From Rhodospirillaceae bacterium (GTDB lineage: Bacteria > Pseudomonadota > Alphaproteobacteria > UBA9219): a DNA stretch of 9,155 nt. Location of the stretch: NCBI GenBank assembly GCA_003486725.1, contig DNGD01000053.1, positions 2,664 through 11,818 on the forward strand, written 5' to 3'. This document shows, in pieces, positions 1 through 5,867 of the stretch. Positions within the stretch are counted from its first letter, which is position 1. Every line of letters begins with the position of its first letter. Both the position numbers and the translations under genes were made by a program. Below the pieces are notes generated by a model. It did no database searches. It saw only the letters and a program-made list of their open reading frames with translations, and was not told the DNA's origin.

Positions 1-1457
1 GCCGATATTTCGATGCCGTCCGGCACGATGCGCGCCGTGACTTTTTCATGCCACGGCTTGATGACCAACCCCTGCGCCGCCGGAACAACCAGAAAATCAG
101 AGAGTCTTCTTTTCACCGTGAATGCGCCAGTTTCCCTGAGCGGCACCACGATCAAATCATCGCCCGCCACGGGGTCACGCACCACCACAGGCTCCGGCGG
201 GCTGGCCGACGGCAACAGCAAACGCGCGCCCAGCGCGAAATTCGGCTGCGAGATAAACTCGGTAGAAAGCGGTGCCGTTTCCTTGGCGCGCACCAGATAG
301 ATTTCCCATGCCGTGTCCTTGCGCGTGGCGCGGACGCTGATGTTATCGGGGATCGCGATGCGGAAGCCGGTGTTTTTGTAAAGCTCCAACGGCTCCATCT
401 TGACGCGCGGCGCGGGGGAGGTGATGAGCGAATCGCCCGCCAGCTTGCGATCAAACAAAATCGTCACATAACCGGCACGCGCGAAAATCGCCGCACCGAC
501 GGGAATCTTGGGATCCAGAATGGCGACGGGCTTAGGTGGTTGCTCACCGGCAATCGCCTGAATCGCCGTCGCCGTTTTTTCATCCATCGCGGGCGTGGCG
601 GCGGGTGGCCAATTTAACAAAGGCGCTTTCGGTGTCTCGATTTTTTCTTCAACCGCGGCAACGGGCGCGGCGGCAGGTGCCGGTGCCGTGGTGTCGCCTT
701 GTGGTAAAGAGGGAAACTCGCCCGTCGCTGCGGCAATAAATGCCTCTGACATATCAGGCGCTTCGTCCTCGGCCTTCTCGGATGGTTCAGCTGTCGGTGG
801 CGTTGGCGTAGGGGAACCGGCCTGCGCTGTCTCTACCGGTTTTGTCTCCGCCGGTTTCGTCTCCAGCGTTTTGACTTCAGCGCCCTTGATCTCTGGTTGC
901 TTCGTTGCGGTGTCGCCGACTTTTTCCGCGATTTTTTCCGCAGGCGCGGCGGCGGCAGGAACCGGCACATTAGGCGCGGCCTCGCCTGACACATCGATCA
1001 CAACCGACGCCTCGCTCATAAAATCCTTGAGCATGGCGCGGGGCGAAACGGTGAAGGCGACCGCCAAAGGTTCCTCAATCGAGGAAACGACGCGAAGGTT
1101 TTTGATTTTCGTTAACTGTGAGCGCGGCAAAACGGCCTTGGCCGGCGTCGAAAAACGAATCGTCACGCTGGACGCCTCGCGGCTGATCTTGTACGTCATG
1201 CCGCGCGGCGCATCGAAGACCACGCGCTCGAAAGTCGGGTGCTCGCCCGTCCTCACCATAATGGATTTAAGGGGAGCCTGCACCGGCGCCAGTGTCTTTT
1301 CAGCAGCCTTTTCCGGCGCATTCTGGGGCACTTGACCCGTGGTCGGCCCTGTGGCTTCAGGGGCCGCCCGAACAGCCAAAGACGAGGCCGACGTTATTGA
1401 AAACGCAGCCAGACTAACCAGAAATAAAGAGGGCCATCGCGCCATAGCGAAAGACAT
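1..1457 (-). CDS. Exported protein with AMIN-like N-terminal domain, C-terminus outside window (partial)
   Basis: An open frame runs from the ATG at 1457 off the left edge without a stop, giving 485 codons plus two bases. Residues 5-31 look like a signal peptide or N-terminal anchor (MARW, then a hydrophobic run LFLVSLAAFSI, then small residues before AAPEA). Residues 63-158 form a beta-rich segment (IMVRTGEHPTFERVVFDAPRG, then alternating hydrophobic strands) that resembles the AMIN-like domain at the front of some large alphaproteobacterial periplasmic or TPR proteins. Residues 160-285 are a low-complexity Ala/Pro/Glu/Thr/Lys linker. Residues 310-485 are again beta-rich. The protein therefore probably acts in the periplasm or is membrane-anchored. 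No Shine-Dalgarno sequence is visible before either Met1 or Met5 (1445). It lies downstream of cheY-cheZ on the same strand but 469 bp away, so a shared operon is doubtful. The reading frame is certain; the function is not recognised. Confidence 0.8.
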   Translation of the reverse strand, partial: MSFAMARWPSLFLVSLAAFSITSASSLAVRAAPEATGPTTGQVPQNAPEKAAEKTLAPVQAPLKSIMVRTGEHPTFERVVFDAPRGMTYKISREASSVTIRFSTPAKAVLPRSQLTKIKNLRVVSSIEEPLAVAFTVSPRAMLKDFMSEASVVIDVSGEAAPNVPVPAAAAPAEKIAEKVGDTATKQPEIKGAEVKTLETKPAETKPVETAQAGSPTPTPPTAEPSEKAEDEAPDMSEAFIAAATGEFPSLPQGDTTAPAPAAAPVAAVEEKIETPKAPLLNWPPAATPAMDEKTATAIQAIAGEQPPKPVAILDPKIPVGAAIFARAGYVTILFDRKLAGDSLITSPAPRVKMEPLELYKNTGFRIAIPDNISVRATRKDTAWEIYLVRAKETAPLSTEFISQPNFALGARLLLPSASPPEPVVVRDPVAGDDLIVVPLRETGAFTVKRRLSDFLVVPAAQGLVIKPWHEKVTARIVPDGIEIS

Positions 1458-1648
1458 GGTTAAGAGAGGTTTTAACCATATAATACATGCCACTGGAAAA
1501 TGCAGTCTGTTTTTTAAGAACCGGCGCAGAATTTCTTATCAAGAAGGGAGTTTTGCTCGTTTTTTTATCGAAGGAGGCCAAACCTCCCTCGCTATCATCG
1601 GAAAAAGCCAAAGCCGAGACGGGCGCCGTGGAAAGATAACAACCATCG

Positions 1649-1877
1649 CGTCTTCCCGCACGAAACGACCGCGCGGGTAAGCGCGGGAGTGAAGATGCGG
1701 GATCCCGAGATCGTCACACGCATGCTATCCGCTATTCCGGTTGCTCTTTTCCCTTTACCGTCATCCCGCCGAAGGGCGGGATCCATCAAGGATATCCGCT
1801 ATTCCGGCTGCTCTCAACGCGCTCAAGATCCCGCATCACGCGTCTGACGCAAGGCGCAGACGCTGTGCGGGAAGACG
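1649..1877. repeat. Nested palindromic repeat element (MITE- or REP-composite-like)
   Basis: The ends are perfect 12-bp inverted repeats, CGTCTTCCCGCA at 1649-1660 and its reverse complement at 1866-1877. Inside them lies a perfect 11-bp inverted repeat, GATGCGGGATC at 1694-1704 and GATCCCGCATC at 1827-1837. Inside that, a 22-bp direct repeat with one mismatch occurs at 1726-1747 and 1793-1814. At the centre is the hairpin 1763-1782. The layers are nearly concentric. No transposase is encoded, so this would be a non-autonomous or static intergenic repeat. It lies just beyond the stop codon of cheZ. Confidence 0.75.
1759..1786. repeat. REP-like hairpin, CGTCATCCC family
   Basis: The word CGTCATCCC (1759-1767) leads into a perfect 8-bp stem, ATCCCGCC at 1763-1770 and GGCGGGAT at 1775-1782, with loop GAAG. 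The same design, with loop GAAA, is found at 9120-9139. The shape resembles the short GTCATCCC...GGGATCC palindromes scattered between genes in many Proteobacteria. Without a T-run it is not a standard terminator, although it could slow exonucleases at the 3' end of a cheZ transcript. Confidence 0.75.
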
Positions 1878-1926
1878 GGTGCTACGGCGGAAAAGCGGGC
1901 ACCGAGACGGGATTATGGGGGCGTTC

Positions 1927-2586
1927 TTACATATCCGACATCAGGCGGTCGATCTCGTCCTGATTGATCGCGTTTTGGGGCAGTTGGGGGCCGTTGAGCA
2001 GCTTCTTTTCAATGTCCTTGTCAGACATGCCGCCTTGCACTTCGCCGCCTTCGTGGTGGATTTCTTCACCCAGCGCCTTCAACAGCGCCTCGACCTTCGA
2101 GTCGATATATTTCAACGTCTGGACGACCTTTGTGATGCGTTGGCCGGTGATGTCCTGAAAATTACAGGCTTCGAAGATTCGCGTGGTGCAATCGACAAGC
2201 TGCTCGCTGACCTCGGGCGTGCAATTACCGGCAATCGCGCCGATGGTGTCGCAAACATCCATAATTTTGTTGGTGGCCTCTTCCGTCGCGCCGACGACGG
2301 CATCCAGCTCATCCGTCGCGTGCGGAATATGGCTCGCGCTGATTTCTTTGGGCTTGATCTCGGCGATTTCCGTCTTGGCATGGCGGATATAGGTAGCCAG
2401 CTCCTCCAGTTCCGCGTAGAACTTCAGATCCGAAACAGAGACGTCGCCCGTCAGGCTTGAAACAACCTCGCGCACAATGCCCGTAATGTCTTCGGCAGAC
2501 ATCGGGTTCTGCACCAAGCTGCTGGCCTCACGAATTTTCTTGTGCAGGTTGGTCTCTAGCGCTGCCAGTCTTTCCGCATCATTCAT
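1927..2586 (-). CDS. cheZ: CheZ-type chemotaxis protein phosphatase
   Basis: A 219-residue, mostly helical protein that dephosphorylates phospho-CheY in the cytoplasm. Residues 143-149 read FQDITGQ, the CheZ active-site signature. Gln149 corresponds to the catalytic Gln147 and Asp145 to Asp143 of the E. coli enzyme. The surrounding long helices (about 55-120 and 125-172) fit the four-helix-bundle dimer. A flexible Gly-rich linker (about 178-205) leads to an extreme C-terminal peptide, NQDEIDRLMSDM, which resembles the CheY-binding tail of CheZ and also the N-terminal CheY-binding peptide of FliM. The start ATG at 2586 is preceded by GGAG with 7-nt spacing. It lies 45 nt downstream of cheY, so the two are probably one operon. 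It is of usual CheZ length, and no residue looks missing. Confidence 0.92.
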   Translation of the reverse strand: MNDAERLAALETNLHKKIREASSLVQNPMSAEDITGIVREVVSSLTGDVSVSDLKFYAELEELATYIRHAKTEIAEIKPKEISASHIPHATDELDAVVGATEEATNKIMDVCDTIGAIAGNCTPEVSEQLVDCTTRIFEACNFQDITGQRITKVVQTLKYIDSKVEALLKALGEEIHHEGGEVQGGMSDKDIEKKLLNGPQLPQNAINQDEIDRLMSDM

Positions 2587-2631
2587 CGACGATCTCCAAA
2601 ATAAGGGGCCTGCCTGAAAAGTGCCTAACGC

Positions 2632-3018
2632 TTAGAAAGCGCCCAGAACGGCAGAGATTTTTGTTTTCAAGGTTTCCGCATTGAACGGTTTGACGATATA
2701 GTTGTTCACGCCCGCTTCTTTCGCGGCGGCGACGTTTTCAACCTTGCTTTCCGCGGTGACCATGATGAACGGCGTGCCTTTAAGCTTGGCGTCGGCGCGC
2801 ACTTCCTTCAAAAGCTGGAGGCCTGTCATCGGCTCCATATTCCAATCCGAAATGACCAGACCATAGCTGCCTTCACGGAGCACCTTGAGCGCCATGGAAC
2901 CGTCGGTTGCCTGTACGACATTTTTAAAGCCAAGTTGCTTGAGCAAATTTTCGATAATACGCAACATCGTCTTATAGTCGTCGACGATCAGAACATTCAT
3001 ATTCATATCTACAGGCAT
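2632..3018 (-). CDS. cheY: CheY-like single-domain response regulator
   Basis: A 128-residue stand-alone receiver domain without an output domain. All key residues are visible: the acidic pair Asp13-Asp14, the phosphoacceptor Asp58 (VISDWNM), Thr88 (MVTAE), Tyr107 and Lys110 (YIVKPF). In chemotaxis, phosphorylation by CheA lets such a protein bind the flagellar switch protein FliM; the CheZ encoded 45 nt downstream would remove the phosphate. The start ATG at 3018 has a strong GAAGGAG site 5 nt upstream, which favours it over the in-frame ATGs at codons 5 and 7. No cheA, cheW or receptor gene is in the window, so the partner kinase must be elsewhere. The pairing with cheZ makes chemotaxis far more likely than another single-domain role. 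Confidence 0.93.
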   Translation of the reverse strand: MPVDMNMNVLIVDDYKTMLRIIENLLKQLGFKNVVQATDGSMALKVLREGSYGLVISDWNMEPMTGLQLLKEVRADAKLKGTPFIMVTAESKVENVAAAKEAGVNNYIVKPFNAETLKTKISAVLGAF

Positions 3019-3303
3019 GGGGGCTCCTTCTTTCTCTTTTGTTTCCCATTCTTGAGAACCCAGAGAAAGTGCCTGAAGAACATAAAAAAATCGTTACCAA
3101 ACCCCGTAATTGGGCCGGTTTTGCAAAAAGACCCGATGCCTTTGCGCCAAACACCGAATAGACGTCTGGTTAAATGATTTTTTAACTTATGCGCGAGATT
3201 TGCGCTGGATCACACGCTGGATCACACGGGGGGGGCTTCCACGGCCAACAGCGACCGCCCAAGGCGGGCACAGCGGTCAACAGCCATTAATCAACCACGG
3301 GGG
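3019..3303. other. Intergenic region upstream of cheY
   Basis: No gene is supported here. It must hold the promoter of the cheY-cheZ pair (minus strand) and the 3' end of the RHH regulator transcript. I found no convincing promoter boxes. The stretch contains the 12-bp tandem duplication and G8 tract at 3204-3235. A GC-rich imperfect palindrome lies around 3250-3282 (GACCGCCC, then GGCGGG, then GCGGTC) and could fold downstream of the regulator gene, but no T-tract follows it. Confidence 0.6.
3204..3235. repeat. Tandem 12-bp duplication followed by G8 tract
   Basis: The unit GCTGGATCACAC occurs twice head to tail with no mismatch (3204-3215 and 3216-3227), followed by eight G residues at 3228-3235. 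Both are classic slippage-prone sequences. They lie about 200 bp upstream of the cheY start, so length changes would alter spacing in a non-coding region only. Confidence 0.85.
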
Positions 3304-3744
3304 CTACTTGCGAGCTGACAGTTTTTCATTTCCACCAAGAGGGGCGAAATCGGCGTTATCCTGTTCCTCGCTGCGCTTTTCAGCCAACGAGAACATATAA
3401 GCCCCACCGGGGCCATGACCGGCAAGGCTATGCCCCTCTTCGGTGGCGGCCATACGGAAGTAAGCCATCACGAAAACGCGCATCGCGGCGGGAAGAGAGG
3501 ATCCGGAGGCCTTGCGCACGGAAACAACCGTCGCAATGTCGTGAATGGTCACATGCTCGCGGCGGCAGATATCGCGCAAAGCGTTCCACATGTCCGGTTC
3601 AAGACGAATGCTGGTGCGATGAGCGCCGATGGTGACGTTCCGGCTGACAAGGCCGCTTTTTTCTTTGGAAGACATGGACGGCTCTTTCGACAACAACTGA
3701 TTCGGAACTCTAGCGGGGATCTTGGCGTCATACACAGAGGGCAT
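3304..3744 (-). CDS. Ribbon-helix-helix domain protein (RHH_4-like), probable DNA-binding regulator
   Basis: Residues 33-98 (SRNVTIGAHRTSIRLEP, then WNALRDICRREHVTIHDIATVV, then LPAAMRVFVMAYFRMAA) match the pattern of the RHH_4 family: a basic beta strand that would enter the DNA major groove, followed by two dimerising helices. The N-terminal 30 residues and the C-terminal 45 residues are low in hydrophobics and probably flexible. I chose the ATG at 3744 (146 residues) because GGAG lies six nt before it. An in-frame ATG at 3756 would add four residues but has no ribosome site; a third at 3672 would remove 24 residues. The stop is at 3304-3306. It faces the J-domain gene divergently. Its promoter carries inverted repeats, so self-regulation is likely. 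Members of this family are often misnamed aryl-sulfate sulfotransferase; nothing here supports such an activity. Confidence 0.82.
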   Translation of the reverse strand: MPSVYDAKIPARVPNQLLSKEPSMSSKEKSGLVSRNVTIGAHRTSIRLEPDMWNALRDICRREHVTIHDIATVVSVRKASGSSLPAAMRVFVMAYFRMAATEEGHSLAGHGPGGAYMFSLAEKRSEEQDNADFAPLGGNEKLSARK

Positions 3745-3781
3745 AACTCTCTCCATTTTGAGTGTTTTCGCGTTCCTGATT

Positions 3782-3821
3782 ACATACTATCCGTGTATGT
3801 GCATGCCATTATATATACACG
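3782..3821. promoter_or_regulatory. Putative operator: overlapping inverted repeats on the RHH gene promoter
   Basis: CGTGTAT at 3792-3798 pairs with ATACACG at 3815-3821 (perfect 7-bp arms, 16-nt spacer). ACATAC at 3782-3787 pairs with GTATGT at 3795-3800 (perfect 6-bp arms, 7-nt spacer). Together they cover the promoter spacer, the -10 box and the expected start site. RHH proteins bind short repeated half-sites and commonly repress their own genes, so this is a natural operator for the product of 3304-3744; that link is inference. Confidence 0.5.
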
Positions 3822-3835
3822 TATGGGTATATCAA
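3808..3835 (-). promoter_or_regulatory. Sigma-70-type promoter of the RHH regulator gene
   Basis: Reading the minus strand, TTGATA (3835-3830) is followed after 16 nt by a consensus TATAAT (3813-3808). Transcription would start near 3801, leaving a leader of roughly 55 nt before the ATG at 3744. The match is unusually good for an alphaproteobacterial promoter. Confidence 0.65.
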
Positions 3836-4037
3836 GTCGGAAAATGCAACATCCGTTTTATTTCTATATATCATGTTCTTATGCCACAATACCCAACGCC
3901 CAATCCCCAACCTATTGTTATGGTTACACAACCGCAGGTTGCTATAAGGGTGGGCTTGCCTTGCCTTTATCCATCCGTTTTTCAAAGTGAATCAACTGCC
4001 TTGAATTATTGACTTTTATGCTCCATGACAGAGACCC

Positions 4038-4559
4038 ATGCGAACCGGAAACATACATACAGACCCCTCACCGCGTCGTTTATGCGATGAGGCAGGCTGC
4101 ACCAAAGAAGGGTGTTTTAAAGCGCCGGAAAGCCCGCAGAATCCGCGCACCTATGTCTGGCTTTGTCTGGAACATGTCCGTCTGCACAACGCCCGATGGA
4201 ACGCTTTTAAAGGCCTTGCGAACGGCGAGATCGAGAAACTGATTCGCCTTGATACGGTGTGGGAGCGCCCCAGCTGGCCGTTTGGCAAGGGACCTCTCGC
4301 CGCTCGACACACGGCGACACGAAAAAACCCGCCAATACTCTATCCCGCGGCTGTTTTGGCCGCCTTCGCGCTGATGAATCTGAAACCGCCGCTGACGCTG
4401 GCCGCTGTGAAGGCGCGGTACCGCGCGCTGGCCAAGCGCATCCATCCCGATGCGAAGTATTGCCTGACGGCGGGCGCCAAAAACGATCACAGCGAATTCT
4501 GCCAAATCCAGCAAGCCTTCACGACAATCAAAGAATATTATGCTAAAAAGACGTCGTGA
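4038..4559 (+). CDS. J-domain protein with N-terminal Cys-rich domain, upstream of cobS
   Basis: A 173-residue protein. Residues 14-60 hold Cys16, Cys21, Cys26, Cys43 and His46 in a pattern that could bind zinc (CDEAGCTKEGC, then LCLEH). Residues 108-170 are a short J domain: helix II LAAVKARYRALAKRIHPDAK with the HPD motif at 136-138, which would stimulate the ATPase of a DnaK-type chaperone, and helix III FCQIQQAFTTIKEYY. An in-frame stop at 4026 leaves ATG 4038 as the only reasonable start; its ribosome site (ACAGAG) is weak. It ends 22 nt before cobS, so the two are probably co-transcribed. From memory, genes of this type sit before cobS in many alphaproteobacteria. A chaperone role for the large chelatase complex is inference. 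It is not DnaJ itself, since it lacks the Gly/Phe region and the C-terminal client domains. Confidence 0.87.
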   Translation: MRTGNIHTDPSPRRLCDEAGCTKEGCFKAPESPQNPRTYVWLCLEHVRLHNARWNAFKGLANGEIEKLIRLDTVWERPSWPFGKGPLAARHTATRKNPPILYPAAVLAAFALMNLKPPLTLAAVKARYRALAKRIHPDAKYCLTAGAKNDHSEFCQIQQAFTTIKEYYAKKTS

Positions 4560-4581
4560 CTTCATTTAAGGAAACCAAAAG

Positions 4582-5565
4582 ATGACATCGCCATTGGCCG
4601 CCCTCAAAACGCCTGATCAAACCGTCTCGGTCCGCACCGTCTTTGGCCTCGAGTCGGACTGGCAAGTGCCGGCATTTTCCGCGACCGACGATCACGTGCC
4701 CGCGATCGATCCCGCCTATCGCTTCGATCATGATACGACGCTCGCGATTTTGGCGGGCTTTGCGCATAACCGCCGCGTGATGGTGCAAGGCTATCACGGC
4801 ACCGGCAAATCCACGCATATCGAGCAAGTCGCCGCGCGCCTCAACTGGCCGTGCGTTCGCGTCAACCTAGACAGCCATATCAGTCGCATTGATCTGATCG
4901 GCAAGGATGCGATTGTCATTCAGGACGGCCACCAGATTACCGAATTCCGCGAAGGCATCTTGCCGTGGGCGCTGCAAAACGCGGCGGCTTTGGTGTTTGA
5001 TGAATATGACGCCGGTCGCCCCGATGTGATGTTTGTGATCCAGCGCGTTTTGGAAGTCGAAGGCAAGCTCACGCTGCTCGATCAAAACCGCGTGATCGTG
5101 CCGCACCCCGCGTTCCGTTTGTTTGCAACGGCGAACACCGTCGGCCTTGGCGACACCACCGGCCTTTATCACGGCACGCAACAGATCAACCAAGGCCAGA
5201 TGGATCGCTGGAACATTGTCGCGACGCTGAACTATCTTCCCGAAGCCGAGGAAATCGCGATCGTGCAAGCCAAGGTGCCGTCCTTTGCGGGCGCGGCGAA
5301 GAAAAAGAAAATCGCCGCAATGGTGGCGCTCGCCAATCTCACGCGCCAAAGTTTTATGAACGGGGACATCGCGACCGTCATGTCGCCGCGCACCGTTATC
5401 ACGTGGGCGGAGAACTACGACATCTTCGGCGATGCGGCGACCGCGTTCCGTCTCAGCTTTTTGAACAAGTGCGACGAGGCCGAGCGCCCCGCGATCGCCG
5501 AGTTCTATCAACGCTGCATGAATGAAGAGCTGACCTTCACCACCCGCCACGATGTGCGGGATTGA
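4582..5565 (+). CDS. cobS: CobS, AAA+ ATPase subunit of aerobic cobaltochelatase
   Basis: A 327-residue MoxR-like AAA+ protein. Walker A is GYHGTGKS at 70-77 and Walker B LVFDEYD at 137-143. Sensor 1 is in FATAN with Asn185, and the ring-arginine region is near GQMDRW (205-210). The N-terminal segment with VFGLESDWQVPAF (20-32) is typical of CobS. With CobT it forms the ATP-driven activator that helps CobN insert cobalt into hydrogenobyrinic acid a,c-diamide in aerobic cobalamin synthesis, in the cytoplasm. Length agrees with the family (about 330 residues). The start ATG 4582 has AAGGA upstream. It follows the J-domain gene by 22 nt. It is separated from cobT by 302 nt containing a palindromic repeat, which is longer than usual for partners that must be made together. 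Confidence 0.94.
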   Translation: MTSPLAALKTPDQTVSVRTVFGLESDWQVPAFSATDDHVPAIDPAYRFDHDTTLAILAGFAHNRRVMVQGYHGTGKSTHIEQVAARLNWPCVRVNLDSHISRIDLIGKDAIVIQDGHQITEFREGILPWALQNAAALVFDEYDAGRPDVMFVIQRVLEVEGKLTLLDQNRVIVPHPAFRLFATANTVGLGDTTGLYHGTQQINQGQMDRWNIVATLNYLPEAEEIAIVQAKVPSFAGAAKKKKIAAMVALANLTRQSFMNGDIATVMSPRTVITWAENYDIFGDAATAFRLSFLNKCDEAERPAIAEFYQRCMNEELTFTTRHDVRD

Positions 5566-5627
5566 TGCGTTGAAAGAAATAAAAAACAAAAGAGAACCGG
5601 ATGTCCACTTTCGCGCTTCCCTCTTTT

Positions 5628-5807
5628 CGTCATCCCACGACATTTTCTCTTCGGCGCGAAGCGACGAAAGAAAATGGGCGAGGGACCCAGTGGGACTTTC
5701 CGTTAGTGACGTTGGCCGACATTACAAAACGGCGAGTCAGTCTGGGTCCCGGGTTCAATTTTCTTTCGCGGCATACGCCGCGAAGAGAAAATTTCCCCGG
5801 GATGACG
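5628..5807. repeat. 180-bp inverted-repeat element with nested hairpins between cobS and cobT
   Basis: The ends are CGTCATCCC (5628-5636) and its reverse complement GGGATGACG (5799-5807). The two halves are imperfect reverse complements over about 65 nt, and the inner ends are GGGACCCA (5682-5689) and TGGGTCCC (5743-5750). Each half also folds on itself. The right half gives a stem of about 16 bp with one bulged base (AATTTTCTTTCGCGGC from about 5757 against GCCGCGAAGAGAAAATT). The left half gives a looser version of the same hairpin around 5642-5675. No coding capacity for mobility is present. Confidence 0.8.
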
Positions 5808-5837
5808 ATAAGGGGAAGTGCGTGAAGACGTACTTTT

Positions 5838-5866
5838 CTAACCTCTAACCCCTAACCTCTCACCCC
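5838..5866 (+). repeat. CTAACC-type short tandem repeat directly before cobT
   Basis: The stretch repeats CTAACCTCTAACCCCTAACCT and continues with CTCACCCCC up to the cobT ATG. It has no purines suited to a Shine-Dalgarno sequence, so cobT translation must start without one or from another signal. The complementary strand is G-rich with GGTTAG-like runs. Confidence 0.7.
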
Positions 5867-5867
5867 C

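Larger units (their letters stand above)
1458..1926. other. Gene-free region between exported-protein gene and cheZ
   Basis: No credible gene lies here. The short frames on both strands are interrupted and cross palindromic repeats. The left part (1458-1648) should hold the promoter and leader of the minus-strand gene that starts at 1457; I could not pick out a clear -35/-10 pair. A small hairpin (GGAGG 1573-1577, CCTCC 1583-1587) has no T-run on either strand in the right place to be a terminator. The right part (1649-1877) is the nested repeat described separately. Confidence 0.7.
3745..4037. other. AT-rich divergent regulatory region between RHH gene and J-domain gene
   Basis: This region is clearly more AT-rich than the genes on either side and has no credible coding frame. 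It holds the RHH gene promoter and operator-like repeats (3782-3835, separate entries). Toward the J-domain gene there is a perfect CAACC-GCA-GGTTG inverted repeat at 3929-3941 directly followed by TATAAG (3943-3948), a weak -10 candidate for plus-strand transcription. Three loose CCCAA repeats lie at 3893-3911. Confidence 0.6.
5566..5867. other. cobS-cobT spacer
   Basis: A 302-nt gap with no credible gene; the small open frames in it cross the palindrome. It holds the 180-bp inverted-repeat element (5628-5807) and, next to cobT, a pyrimidine-rich CTAACC-type repeat. I see neither a T-tract terminator nor clear promoter boxes, so read-through from cobS into cobT is possible. Confidence 0.7.

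Noticed and set aside
595..1335. Plus-strand open frame of 246 codons
   Set aside because: It lies antisense to the exported-protein gene, reads as Ser/Ala/Gly-rich low-complexity sequence, and is explained by the GC-rich codon bias of the minus-strand gene.
1573..1587. GGAGG-CCAAA-CCTCC hairpin considered as a terminator
   Set aside because: The stem is only 5 bp, and the only nearby T-run lies 5' of the stem on the plus strand, so no run of U would follow it in either direction.
1649..1877. Repeat region considered as a CRISPR array
   Set aside because: The repeats are inverted and nested, with one direct repeat pair only; there are no regular spacers and no cas genes.
1741..2460. Plus-strand open frame of 239 codons
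   Set aside because: It crosses the palindromic repeat and lies antisense to cheZ, whose active-site motif and ribosome site are clear.
3415..3990. Plus-strand open frame of 191 codons
   Set aside because: It lies antisense to the RHH gene and continues into the AT-rich promoter region; it has no ribosome site and no recognisable motif.
4867..5643. Minus-strand open frame of 258 codons
   Set aside because: It is the shadow of cobS on the other strand, with His/Arg-rich sequence typical of such shadows.
5601..5825. Small open frames between cobS and cobT, considered as a small gene
   Set aside because: They run through the inverted-repeat element, have no ribosome site, and their translations only reflect the palindrome.
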